Assembly (NCBI GenBank): GCA_035236585.1
Contig: CP141127.1
Span: 61,733,495 to 61,797,494 of the forward strand
DNA: 64,000 nt
Source: Warburgia ugandensis
Taxonomy: Eukaryota; Streptophyta; Magnoliopsida; Canellales; Canellaceae
Direction of reading: 5' to 3'
Shown: positions 37,017 through 48,637 of the stretch, one piece after another
Position numbering within the stretch: position 1 is the stretch's first letter
Layout: each line of letters opens with the position of its first letter
The notes under the pieces: model-generated
Seen by the model: only the letters and a program-made list of their open reading frames with translations
Database searches by the model: none
Told to the model about the DNA's origin: nothing
Program-made: the position numbers and the translations under genes

Positions 37017-37930
37017 TTATTTTATTATATGCCTTTTAGATTTTGATACTGGTAGGACATCTTTTGCCACTTTCTTAATAGACTTGATCATATTAATCCA
37101 CATAGTGTTTACTTCTATTTCATTATTCCAGATTCCTCCTTCCATCAACTTATTTGTGAGTGAGGTCATCTTCTCCCTTTTTAAGTTCCACCACAGTTTT
37201 GGACACGTAATAAGTTTATTTCTTTTCTTCCATGTTTTAATGTAGATATCCATAGCCATTAACCTATGTTGTAAGGTTAACCTCTCACCAGGTATCACCT
37301 TACAATCTATACACATTGAGCTTTCAGTATTCGTAAGTAAGAAAAATTCTATGTCTTTTATGGAGTCCATTTTTAAAGGTTATTAAGTGTTCATCCCTCT
37401 TCCTAAAGAATGTATTTGCAAGGGTCATGTTATATGTCAAAGCAAAATCAAGGATAGCTTCCCCCATCTCATTTCGTTCTCTAACACTATACCCTTCATG
37501 TATCCTATCATATCCTTCCTTTTCTTCTCATACATGGCCATTTTAGTGCACTCCTATAAATATCCCCTTTGTGTTGGGAATTTCTTGAATGACTCCCTCC
37601 ATATCTTCCCAAAATCGTCTCTTAATTATATCTTCTAACCCTACTTGTGGTGTATATGCACTTATAACATTTATGATATGCTCTTCTAGAACAAGTTTTA
37701 TTATTATAATTCTATCACTGGTTCTTTTAACGTTTACAACTTTACCCTTTAATTCTTTATCAACCACTTTTCCTATGCCACTTCTGTTATTATCCTTTCC
37801 TATGTACCAAAGCTTATACCCATCAATTTCTTTAGTTTTAGCCCCTTTCTACTCAGTTTCTTAGATATAAACAATGTTGACTCTCCTACATTTAATCGTA
37901 TCTACTAACTCCACTCCTACCTGTCAATGT
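37017..37930 (-). pseudogene. RTE endonuclease, antisense copy
   Basis: Minus-strand pieces: KELKGKVVNVKRTSDRIIII and NVISAYTPQVG (37543-37767), then KCKVIPGERLTLQHRLMAMDI-type sequence (37017-37370) holding the catalytic His block. The G-D-x-N-G-H block is destroyed (FIGVH then a stop). Catalytic activity is lost. Confidence 0.8.
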
Positions 37931-39058
37931 ACCTATATTCCATGTGGTGACATGAATCTTATGCTATTTAGATAGCCTATTTACCCACACACTTCTCGAC
38001 CCCCATGACATGAACCCATGCCTACTTTCCACTACACATTGGCTCTAATCCAACGCATTGCTTCGAGGGCATGCTCTAACAGCCCTTGCTCTTTTTCCAC
38101 TACACCCAAGATCCAATGTTACACATCTCTTCTGGGTGAATGACCTAGCAACCCTTGGCCATTTTTCACTCCACTCAAAATCCAATGCAGTGCATTGCTT
38201 AAGGGGGACGCCCTAGCTTGAGGCAATGTTAGTGATTGATTCATGTCATGTTAGGGTTGTCATACTTTAAAGAAGTTGTAGATGGTTTTCATTATCTTCT
38301 ATTCTTACTTACAAACTAATATGCACATGCATATTCATTTGTAAGTAGAAAAAGAGAAATAACAAAATCATCTTCATCTTCTTCAAAAAGGTTTTACTAG
38401 TGGTTAGCATCTGATGTAAAACCCTCCTTTTTTATCCAGGCATGGGATCTGCATTAGCGAAGTTAGATTCAAGGATCTAAGGAGCAAAATAATAGGCAAA
38501 AATCAAAGGAAAACAAGACAAGAAAAGCTAGGAAAGAAAGCATGGAATTAATGAACAAAAGACAAGCAATCAAGGAAAACAAGATAAGAACTACCTTTCT
38601 TCAAGAACTTTAAGAAGAGAAAACAACCAAGGAAAAGGGCATGGAATACTTAGAGGAAGGTTGCTACTAATGGAACAATTTTTGAAGAGTTTTTTTTGAA
38701 GTGAGGAAGGGTGAAGTGGTATTCTCCCCTTCTCTAAAAGATCTCGCCCTCACGACAAACTCCTAATGTGTTTTATATTATTTGGAACTTCCTAATCTTG
38801 CTAAATTATTATCTTAGGGTGGAGATGATATGGAGATAGAAGGTTAAGCTAGGATTAGATATAGGGCAACCAATTAGGAGACTTAAGTGGACACTTATGA
38901 GAGGCAAGGTGGGAGGTACCACCTTTCTAGGAGGGGTGTCTCTCCCTTGAAAAAAAATCATGGAGTGCTGGCTTGGATAAAGAAGCAAAAATAGGAAATA
39001 GGGTTGGAGAGAGATATAGATATGGGATGAGGTGGAAATAGATATATAAGTTAGATGA

Positions 39059-39176
<118 letters not shown>

Positions 39177-40289
39177 GTTCTTATTTTGTAGGAATTGAGC
39201 ATGGAACTCCTCTCCTCTTTGGAGTTTTACATTAACACTCTCAAGAATAGGGGAAAGTGATGGGAGATATGGATAGAGAGGGAAGGAAAGAATGATAAAG
39301 AAAGAAATGGGAAATGATGTGGTGGGGAGATAAGATAAGAAAAGGAATGGAATGGGAGCTCCTACAAAGTAGAAATAGTGCGTGGAACTCCCTTCCACCT
39401 TGAAGTTTCACATGGAAACCCTATGAAAGGTGGAAAGTGATTAGAAAAACTAGGAAAGAGAGAGATAAGGGAGAGAAAGAAAGAGAAAAATGTGGGTCTT
39501 TCCCATTGGTTCACCTTGTATGCATATCTTATTTTCCTTCCAATTATCCCTTAAAATTGCTTGAAATTCCTCCCCAACGTTATGTTGCCATGTGGCATTG
39601 ACTTAATTGGCTCAAATATCTCATTTCCTTAGCTTTGATAGCTTGTCTTGCTTGGCTTTCTTAGCTTGTCACCTTCATAGTTGCATGGCTAAGATGGCTT
39701 GAATGTCTCCATAGAACGGTGGTGGGAATGCAAGGCTTGTGCATGGGCCCATTTTAAGCACCTTTGGTTTCTTCCAATTTCAGCCATTGCTTGTCTTAAG
39801 GTGATCTTCATTATTATTCCCACTTTAGATTGATGACATTTAGCCTTGGACTTGATCTTTTGATTTTGATCTTCAATTTTAATCTTGATCAATCTCAGTC
39901 GTCAAATCACCATCTCAATTCATATGAATGATGAAAAAATAAAATAAAATCCTAAAAATATATAATTATTCACATACTTACCCTAGATTAGCCTTTAAGT
40001 TAGCAAATTATCAAATATTTATTTTATTTGGTCAGAAATGCATGTGTTATAATTTTTGACAAAAACTCCTCATTTATCACTATAACACATGGGAAGTTAA
40101 TTAGGTAATTTTTTATACAAATTCGGACACTTATCATGCAACATTTTATATATGTAAGAAAAGGATGATAAATGAGGAGTTATCAAAAAAATACTTGATT
40201 TCCTTGTTCTTGTGTGTGTGTGTGTGTGTGCAGATTGCATGAATCAACATTGAATTGTATGGAAAATCACTGTCATCGTAAGGAAGAGA

Positions 40290-40560
40290 TTTTAAAGTAA
40301 ATATATATGTAGAAATAATTTTAAAGTTGGAAAAAACAACTTTAAAAATATTTATTAAAGTTGAAAAATAAAAAATAACTTTAAAAAGCCTTTTTTGAAG
40401 TCATTTTTTTTACTTTAAAAATTCCTTTTAAAGTTGGTCTTTCTAACTTCAAAATTGCTTTTTAAAGTTGAAAATTTGACTTAAATTTTTTTTTTTTTCA
40501 ACTTTTAAAGAAAAAAGGTAGACTTAAAAAATAAACTCGATTTATTTTTAGACTTTAAAA
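40290..40560. repeat. CACTA subterminal-type repeats
   Basis: Diverged actttaaa / tttaaagt words at close spacing. Same word family as the other arrays, more decayed. Confidence 0.65.
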
Positions 40561-40862
40561 ATCAGACCATATATCATCCAATTATTCATTCATCCCACTA
40601 TCTCCCATTTGTCTCTGTCATCTATAGTTGGCGTAGTCTCTTTGAACTGGTGCCGCACCTCCTAAAAAAGTTCTTATGTCTTTGCCGGAATAAGTACTTC
40701 TCCACCCAAACTCTCTCTCTCTCTCTCTCTCAATCCTTGGTTGTCGACTAACCTTACGCACAACCCCTTCCTCTCTCTGTCGTCCATGGTTTCTAGCAAG
40801 CCCTACACATTCCCCCAACATCCCCCTTCCCTCTCTGTGTCTTTGTCCTCCTAGATAGGATT

Positions 40863-41950
40863 AATCCTTATAGTTCTATGAGCAGCGAGTATAGTTGGTA
40901 GCCTATTATATTAGTTTGTTACAACCTCCCACCATTTCTACTCATGAAGAGGAATTTCATGATGTTAATTATGTTGATATTGGGTCCAAAGTAGCAAGGG
41001 AATGAAATTAGCATGTACTTGGCTCCCTTAATCAATGATGTTGACACATTATGGGACGTAGGTGTTGAAGCATATGAGACATACAAGAAAGAGTCATTCA
41101 CACTGAAGGTTATATTGTTGTGGACAATAAGTGACTTCCCTAATTTGTCTTGATGCACTATGAAGGGATGCAATGCTTGTCCTATCTGTACTGATCAAAC
41201 ATATGTTGTATGACTTAAACATGGTAGGAAAATGGCATTCCTTGGCTACAGAAAATGTTTACATAGAGACCATCCATACCATTTTAAGAAGGGAGAATTT
41301 AATGGTAGTGTAGAGACAAGGACACCTCTAAAGATGTTAACAGGATGTCAAGTATTGGAGCTAGTTGAAAATATTAATGTCTTGTGAGGAAGGAAGAAAT
41401 CAAGTAAATGTATACGTGAAAGAAATTGTAGAACTTGTTGGAAGAAGAAATCAAGTAAATGTATAGATATCATGTACATTGAGCAGAATGTGTGTGAAAG
41501 CTTGGCTGATACCTTACTTGATATCCCAAGAAAAACAAAGGATGGACTTGCAGCTTGAATGGATCTTATGAAGATGGGTTTGAAGAGGAGGTTGCATCCA
41601 CAAGATAGGGGCAATCAAGGAACATACCTACCTAAGGAAAATTATACGATTGATAGAGAGGAGAGTAGAATAGTGTGTGAAACCCCATCTGAGCTCAAAG
41701 TGCAAGATGACTACTCTTTAAACTTTCATAATGTTGTCTCAATGGAAGAACTGAAATTGTTGTGGATGAAGTCCCATGATTACCATGCATTGATGCAATA
41801 ACTCTTGCCTATGGCAATACATTTAGTGTTACCAGACAAAATTAGGAGAGCTATTACAAAATTTTGCTACTTCTTTAATGCTTTGTCTAAGAAGGCAATG
41901 GTATATCTGAATCCTTGGGATGAATAACAATGGGACCACAACCAGAAGTA
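40863..41950 (+). pseudogene. TNP2-like CACTA transposase remnant
   Basis: Transposase_21 (TNP2) family, the catalytic protein of CACTA elements. One frame from 40863 reads NPYSSMSSEYSW.PIILVCYNLPPF, then ISMYLAPLINDVDTLWDVGVEAYETY, FTLKVILLWTISDFPNLS, and CPIC and LKHGRKMAFLGYRK. Further on come DIMYIEQNVCESLADTLLD, TKDGLAA.MDLMKMGLKRRL, and MKSHDYHALMQ at 41559-41801. The N-terminal third is missing: upstream sequence is repeat and pyrimidine-rich DNA. There are several in-frame stops and at least one shift. A 51-bp in-frame duplication (gaagaaatcaagtaaatg at 41393 and 41444) lies in the middle. Confidence 0.85.
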
Positions 41951-42049
41951 ATAAAATATGCTAAATATGCCATCAATGGTTATCACTTTTACACAAAAGA
42001 TTGTGATAACTCAAGAGTGCACTAGAATAGTGAGATTAGCTTAGTTATC

Positions 42050-42460
42050 AATGCTACATTCTTTTCTAGTTGAAAGGATAACAAGCTATAGTGGTGGCTA
42101 ATATTTATTATGGGGTTATGAGAGAGATATGAAATACAACAAAGACAGCATAAAAATTGATGCCCTTGGATTGACATTGGTAGACCTCAATAAGATTAGC
42201 TATAAAAATAATCAATTTATTTTTCCATCTCAAGCAAAACAAGTATTTTACATGCAAGACGGACATGATAAGAGATGGTCAATTGCTTTATCATCATTTT
42301 TTAGGGTTTTTGTAATGAAGGCGACCAAGGAAATACTGAAATAAATTACCCTTCTATTACCAAAACAATCCCATTAGTTGAAGTACTTGGTAAGAATGAG
42401 GATTATGTGCTTGATAATGGTGAGGAGGGTGCTTGGGTTGAAAACAATATATGAGGGGGT
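42050..42460 (+). pseudogene. DUF4216-like domain remnant of the CACTA element
   Basis: The open piece 42129-42344 has LGLTLVDLNKISYKNNQFI, FPSQAKQVFYMQD and KRWSIALS, matching the DUF4216 domain that usually follows TNP2 in plant CACTA transposases. It is preceded by a broken version of the upstream strand and followed by a stop-laden tail. Its function in the transposase is unknown. Confidence 0.75.
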
Positions 42461-42546
42461 AAATGGATTGTATTAGTGAGTTGCAATATAATTTCATATT
42501 TATAATTAGCACTTTTATCATGAACTATATGAAGTGAAATGAATAT

Positions 42547-42551
<5 letters not shown>

Positions 42552-42612
<61 letters not shown>
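42552..42612. repeat. (TG)n microsatellite
   Basis: About 30 uninterrupted TG dinucleotides between the transposase and ORF2 regions of the CACTA element. Confidence 0.95.
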
Positions 42613-42613
<1 letters not shown>

Positions 42614-43344
42614 CATTATATATATGTAGTTGAAGACTTATTTGAAAAGTAAATTCTTTTGAATATTCTTATATTTATTATGTACAGAATGCACGAATTA
42701 ACACTGAGTATCATAAAAAAATTAGTTTCATTGTGTATTTATGTAAGATATTGTAAAATAGTAATATAAAATGCATAATTGTGATATGGGTGCATTCTAG
42801 TTTATCATTAGAAATCTCATTATTAATTTTAGTTTGTGATGATGGATATGAGTTATCAGTAAATGTGATTAATAGACCAAAGGCCTAATGAGAACTAAAG
42901 AAGAACTAAAGGCCTAAAGCAAGTTAAATAGAGGAAATAAGTGAAGAACTAACTAATAAGGAAACAAATAACTAAGAAAGAAATAACTAAGCTAAGCAAC
43001 TAAAAAGTAAACCCTAAATTACAAACAAAATAATTTAAGAAACTAAGAAACTATCTAAATAAAGAAGCAAAGAAATAAAATAAGGAAAATTTCTAAAAGT
43101 ATGTTAGAATGATAATTGTACTGCTTAATTAATGTTAGACTAAAATCAACCTTTAGCAATCACTCACAATCCTATTATAAACATTAGGTACAAAGTCATT
43201 CTAATGAAATTTAGACAATAATGAGAAGTTTTGCGATTAAATTTAAAGCCCATCTTTGTAACATACAGAGATGGTTAGTCTCAGGAAAACATTTAATCAT
43301 TCAAGTCCACTACAAATTAGAATATTCATATGAATACTACACCT

Positions 43345-43662
43345 ATGGCTTTACACCCTTAGGCTAAAGGCATTACATGCTAAAGAAAATGAGTGAAGCA
43401 ATACTATAACTAAGGGAATATAAACCCAAATAGAAGGCATTTTACACTTGGATTAGAGTAGACTAAAAGCATTAGCCAATCTACTTAAAAATCCTGAAAC
43501 TAAACAATAGGTAGTAATAGTACATGCTTGATCACTTTGATAAGAATGACTCATAATGCGGTTTTATAAATGGTCATGAACAAGATGCAACAAACATACA
43601 TGCAAGTTTACTAGTAAATGTTTTAAGATGTATCTCTTGATTATCGAAGTAGTAGTTTCTTA
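43345..43662 (+). repeat. Direct repeat, copy 1
   Basis: Begins tggctttacacccttaggct and ends near tagtttctta. Copy 2 is 44459-44772 in the same orientation, about 1.1 kb away, with scattered substitutions. Weak similarity extends about 60 bp further left. No TG...CA ends or target duplication could be confirmed. Confidence 0.75.
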
Positions 43663-44458
43663 AAGGTGGATTTTTAGAAATGTAGTGCTATTGTCTCTGA
43701 AAATCTTGATTTTTAGAAAAGAAATATGACAGTCTAGATTTTTAAACATATGCTACTATTCAACCAAACTACCAATTTAGGCATCGAGAATGAACCATAC
43801 ATTAAAAACTTGTAGTGCTCTCTCTCAACTGAGTAATGTAGATAAGTTAACTAAATTTGTAAAATTAGATTAGTATATTTGTAATCTTTTCATGTTGTAA
43901 TGTTGTCACCTTTGATTATCTTCACTAAATGTGTTTAAATTTTTCTTATGAATGTATAAGAAACACCATTGCATAACTCAAGAATTAATAACTCCATTTC
44001 ACCTAGCTATGCTTAAGAACAAAAGATGGCTGTGTGTATGTGCTTGAGGAAAAGTGGTAACTAAGTTCTCAAGAATATAGAGGAACTAAAAATGAAGCAA
44101 ATGCATACTTGTTTCTAAAAAAAAATTGAAGCACTTTCAAGTATGAAAAATGAGTAAACAATGATGCATGTGTATGCTAGAATGTGGAGACTTTAATGCT
44201 AGTTCCTTTGAGTTTAAATCAAGAACATAGTAAGCTTTCTTTCAAAAGGGTAAAACATTTGTAAATGTCAGTGAAGTGGGGGACCATCTTGGAACATAAA
44301 TTCCTGCAAGGAAAATAAGAATTTGACTTTCAGGATCATGCCACATTTAGGTGGTGTTTGGCCATTTAAAAAATGCAAACAATGATGACCTAACCAACTA
44401 AGCAATTCAAATCCTAAGGAAAAGTGACCTAAAGGTAACTTCATGAGGAGAACTAATA

Positions 44459-44772
44459 ATGGATTTACACCCTTAGGCTAAAGCCATTAGGTGCTAAAGA
44501 AAATGAGTGAAGCAATACTACACCCAAGGCAATATAAATCCAAATAGAAGGCATGTTACACTTGGCCTATAGTAGACTAGAAGCATTAGCCAATCTAACT
44601 AAAACTCCCAGAACTAAACAATATGTTGTCCTAGTACACACTTGATCACTTTGATAAGAATGACACATTTCTAGAGATGGGCATGAACAAGACACAATAA
44701 GGCATACATGCAAATTTACTAGTCAATGCATTAAGATGTATCTCTTAATTATCGAATCGTAGTAATTTCTTA
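44459..44772 (+). repeat. Direct repeat, copy 2
   Basis: Starts tggatttacacccttaggct; partner of 43345-43662. Shared words include gagtgaagcaatacta and cttgatcactttgataagaa. Confidence 0.75.
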
Positions 44773-45212
44773 CATAAAGCTAAATTGTTCTAGTCACATT
44801 TATATGAGTGCAAATGAATGTGTATATACATGTGCTATGTGATAGCTAGAATCATGTAAGTTAACATTGCTTTACTTATATCCTGAGTATACATGAATGT
44901 GTGGTGGGATGTGAATGATTATTGCAATGGGTAAGGCTCGTCGTAAATTGCATGTTGTGTTAGGTTTAGGTTTCATTGCTTAAAGTTGTTGCATCTTCAA
45001 AATAGTTTATTCAGTTTTTAGGTTTAGTTTTAGAAAAGTTTAACTTTAGAAATATCTACACTAAGTAGGTTTCTATTTTCATGCATGTTTTACCTAATTT
45101 TCTTTTGGTTTGTTTACCACATATGTCATGTCAGTTTGTTTTCTTTAAATGAATTACATGGCCTTTTTTGCTGTCATTGTTCTAATATCATTGTGTTCTT
45201 CTTTGTAGTAAA

Positions 45213-48117
45213 GATGGAACAAGAACAAGATCAAAATGAACAATATGGGCAAAATGAAGAGCATGAACAAGATGCTAACATGAACATTGCTCAAAAGAGA
45301 AAGGGCGAAGGGTGAACAACAATGAGAAAGGTTATCAAGATAAACTTGAAGGGAATTAAAGAAACTATCCAATACAATAGTAGAGGCCTAGAGATAGGTG
45401 AGAATGTAGCCTCTTATAATAGTTTTATCTAATCCACAGTAAGAAGCATGGTTCCTATCATTTAATTCATTACATGTAACAATTGATTATTGCACTTAAT
45501 TACATATGTGCAAGTGTGCAAGCAAAAATTGCAAAAGATAAAAAGGTGCATGAAACTAATATGCAACACCACCTATCCAAGTTGGGCGATGCTCATTTAG
45601 AAGAGCATAGAGTAAGCATCTGTGACAATTTATCCCTTTCAAATTAATGCTGCTATATTTATAAACATTTTTTCTCTAATTATAGTTGCTTGCTTGATAA
45701 CAAATGAAAGTAGGGTCTATAGAACTCATTGACCACTCCATCCTCTGGAAGATGAAGCATTTGGTGGGCCATACTAGCCAAATGTTTTCATATGAAACTA
45801 CTACACAAATTGCTTCTCGTATTGTAAGTGGTTCCACATATCCATCAATTTTATATAATTAATTAGATGACATGATCATGTCTTTCTAATTAAACTTTGC
45901 AGGGCATTCTTACTCAAGAAAGCATAAGCATAAGAACTCAAAGTAGCACCGCCGCCAACTAGGATGTCTTGTATAGGGCTATGGGTGATAAGAAGGTCCA
46001 CCCTAGTCAAGTTAGGGGCATGGGGCACGGTATTGTTTCTTCTAAAGTCTTTGGTAAAGTTTTACCTATAGTTGAAGATCAAGAGGCCTATAATGATTTG
46101 GTTGAGAAAATAAAAATGGATATATTTAAACAGTTGCATGAAGGAGGTTTGATGAGAGTTTCTCAATCCCCTGCACATAATTCTCACAACACCCATGTAC
46201 GTCCATCAAACTGCAATTCTCCAACTAAAGAAGACCATGAAGGACAACTAGCACCTCTCCAAAAGCAAGTTCCAACCAAGGAGGTATATATCTATATATA
46301 TATATATAATATAATGTAAAAAAAACTAAAAAATTTCATTGTCCTTACATAATAATTCTCTATCTCAACCCCTCTATTGTATATCTAATTTGTAAGTAGG
46401 TCAATGCTTGTTGGCTCTAGATACCCTTTAAAACACCATAGCAGTTGGTTCATGATATGAGTATGAATCAACCATTTTGCACAGAATTAGTATGTCACTA
46501 CATACTAAGTGAGTGTCCATTACCATGTCTTTGGATGCTAATGCCAACCTACCATTCCCTTTAGAAATGAAAAATATTATAACCATTGGGTAGGAGGTTG
46601 CATATCACGTCGTTTGGTCAGAAGCTCTGGTCATTCCCATTGAGTCCACCTTATGTATCTTATCATGCTACCTTTTTCATCAATAATTTTTAGCTAGAAA
46701 CCTTAATTTAATTGTTTATTAACTTTATACAATTAATCAACAACAACATGCACATCAAAGTTGCCCGTCATTGCACCATCACCTATTGTTACACCAATGG
46801 AACATGTAATTGTATATATCTTTGCCTTTTTTCATCATAAATTAAGTCCTCTTCATCGATTAATATTAAAAAAATTTACATCTTTTACAATAATTGTCTA
46901 AGGATCATGTGAAAATCCCACTTAACACACCTTGATCCCTAAGATTAATCTATAGTCTCATCAACGAAGATATGGTAATCAACCCTGTATGAATCAAGGA
47001 GGAGTGCTTGCTGAGAATGTTGTTGAAGTGCCACTTATAGCAAAGGACCTATTACAAGTTTGCCAATGGGACCAACTCGAGTACCCTCACATAGTCTTCT
47101 ACATGGGGTATATGTACATATTTGCTTATAAAATATTTGACATTACATGTTATATTTTTATTATATAGGTAATAATTATTTCTTTTATGTAGCTTCTCGA
47201 ATGATGCAACTAACCTTTTTTAGGGTGAGGGTACACTTTACCAATTCCTTGACCCCAACATCATTTATGGAGTGGCAGTGTAATGGCCGATAAAGAGGTG
47301 CATTCATGATATTTTACCAGGCTTCTTCTAATGATCTAAGGGACTAGGCTTAATGATTCCTTACAATTGCGGGTAAGTTTTAATTTTCTTATTTTCTTGC
47401 TAACTTATTATATGCATAAGGACTATCAACTTTAATTACAATTCATATGACTGTCTATATAGGGCTCATTAGATGCTACTCGTTTTGGATGTGCATGGTG
47501 GGCATGCTTTCTTTTTTTATTCTTGTGGAGCACACATCCATCCCGCCCTTATAAAAATTATAAATAAGTAAGCTTTTATTATTTTCAAGCATTATGTATA
47601 CATAAATAATTTGTTATTCATAGATAATGCATTTGAAATTTAAATTTGTAGAGTATGGTTCAAATGGGCTAATTTGACCAAGATTGTACAACCACCGAAA
47701 CTCACTTGGAAGAATGTTAAGGTATAGAAAATAGTTAATTACTTTTCTTACCACTAGTTAAACTTATTAATATTATAAATGATATTTATTGATTCTTCTT
47801 GTTATCCTGATTACACAGTGCCCTAGATAATAGTCTAATTAGGAGTGCGGGTACTATGTGATGTGATACATAAGGACCCTAATATTCAATACTATTAATG
47901 TCTCTAATTAAGAAAGGTAAGACACTTTTTACTTTTCATAATCATATATTTTTTCACAATTTTTTATGGATCCAACCAAAAGAATGTGATTTGAATTAAA
48001 TATATTGTATAATTAGTTGCTATGCTTTCTGAGTGGGCAAACAAAAAGAGTTACTCTAGAGTAAACCTCAATGAAATATGAAGTGAATGGGTTGAGTATG
48101 TAATGAGTTTCAATTAG
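45213..48117 (+). pseudogene. CACTA ORF2 remnant with C48-like protease
   Basis: Second gene of the CACTA element, probably multi-exon. A Gln/Glu-rich start (MEQEQDQNEQYGQNEEHEQD, 45213-45315) is followed by 45905-46290 with VLYRAMGDKKVHPSQVRGMG, matching the plant En/Spm transposase-associated block D-V-L-x-x-A-L-G-x-x-E-H-x-x-R-V-R-G-V-G. The protease part ends at 47821-48117: S-N-x-E-CGYYVM around the catalytic Cys (47846-47848), then YSRVNLNEI and SEWVEYVMSFN with the stop. Many stops interrupt it. The C-terminus closely parallels 33-333. Confidence 0.75.
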
Positions 48118-48259
48118 ATCACTTGGAGTAAATACATGAATGTGAAAGTCATAATAAAGTATTTTTTTCATTCACCTGTACTTGTTCTTTTAGTTTTTGT
48201 TATTTTTTTTGAAATATTTATATTTATTAAGCAATGAATGAGTGGAAACCTCGAGCATG

Positions 48260-48637
48260 CACTATTGCACAGGGGGCTTTTAAAATCGGTTAAAAGTGAT
48301 AATAGAAGTCACTTACAAAGCGACTTCTACCAAGCCGACTTGGAAAGTCCTTTAAATAAACAACTTTAAAAGGCACAAACCTTTAAAGTCATTTTTTTAA
48401 ATGACTTCAAAAGTCATACACTTTTGAAGTCACTTATATAAAAACAACTTCTAAAGTCATCAACTTTAGAAGTCGTTTTTATATAAGCGACTTCAAAAAC
48501 AACCAAATTTTAATTGACTTTTGAAGCCACTTACAAAAAATGACTTCTAAAGTTGATGACTTTAGAAGTCATTTTTGGATAAGTGACCTCAAAATAATTT
48601 CATTTAGATGAAATTTTGAAGTTGCTTATATAAAAAC
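48260..48637 (+). mobile_element. Another CACTA element, 5' end, cut by Tekay
   Basis: Starts CACTATTGCACAGGGGG, the complement of the terminus at 1118, preceded by a possible 3-bp target duplication atg. It has subterminal motifs to 48630 and is then interrupted by the Tekay 5' LTR. The remainder would lie right of the window. It is inserted in or just after the 3' region of the preceding CACTA element. Confidence 0.75.
48421..48590. repeat. Two consecutive subterminal hairpins
   Basis: Hairpin 1: arms 48421-48457 and 48463-48499 (37 bp, three mismatches, 5-base loop). Hairpin 2: arms 48522-48553 and 48559-48590 with a 5-base loop. Both are built from acttctaaagt / actttagaagt words. Confidence 0.85.

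Larger units (their letters stand above)
35348..38462 (-). mobile_element. RTE LINE, antisense copy, 3'-truncated
   Basis: Second copy of the element at 16116-19846, on the opposite strand. The 5' end (minus-strand cttcgctaatgc at 38462) is intact, followed by one hairpin module and three 69-bp repeats. The 3' end stops inside the C-terminal domain at about 35348, roughly 190 bp short. The left junction shows taact in common with both the RTE and the LTR, consistent with a later microhomology-mediated deletion. Confidence 0.85.
42613..45212. other. Non-coding interval inside the CACTA element
   Basis: No coding motif found. It holds two direct copies of a block of about 316 bp (43345-43662 and 44459-44772). 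The 42.88-43.1 kb part is strikingly A-rich with aaggaaataa-type words. An unrecognised insertion within the CACTA element is possible. Confidence 0.45.
40137..48259 (+). mobile_element. CACTA transposon, main part after the retroelement
   Basis: Resumes immediately after the Athila/Tat element and its tgcaa duplication. It contains subterminal-like repeats, a TNP2-type transposase remnant, a DUF4216 remnant, a long non-coding stretch with a direct repeat pair, and the C48-protease ORF2 remnant. Its own 3' terminus is not visible: a different CACTA terminus in the opposite sense begins at 48260 and is itself cut by the Tekay element. Confidence 0.75.

Noticed and set aside
43345-44772. Calling the direct repeat pair a TRIM retroelement
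   Set aside because: No TG/CA ends, primer site or target duplication could be confirmed; reported only as direct repeats.
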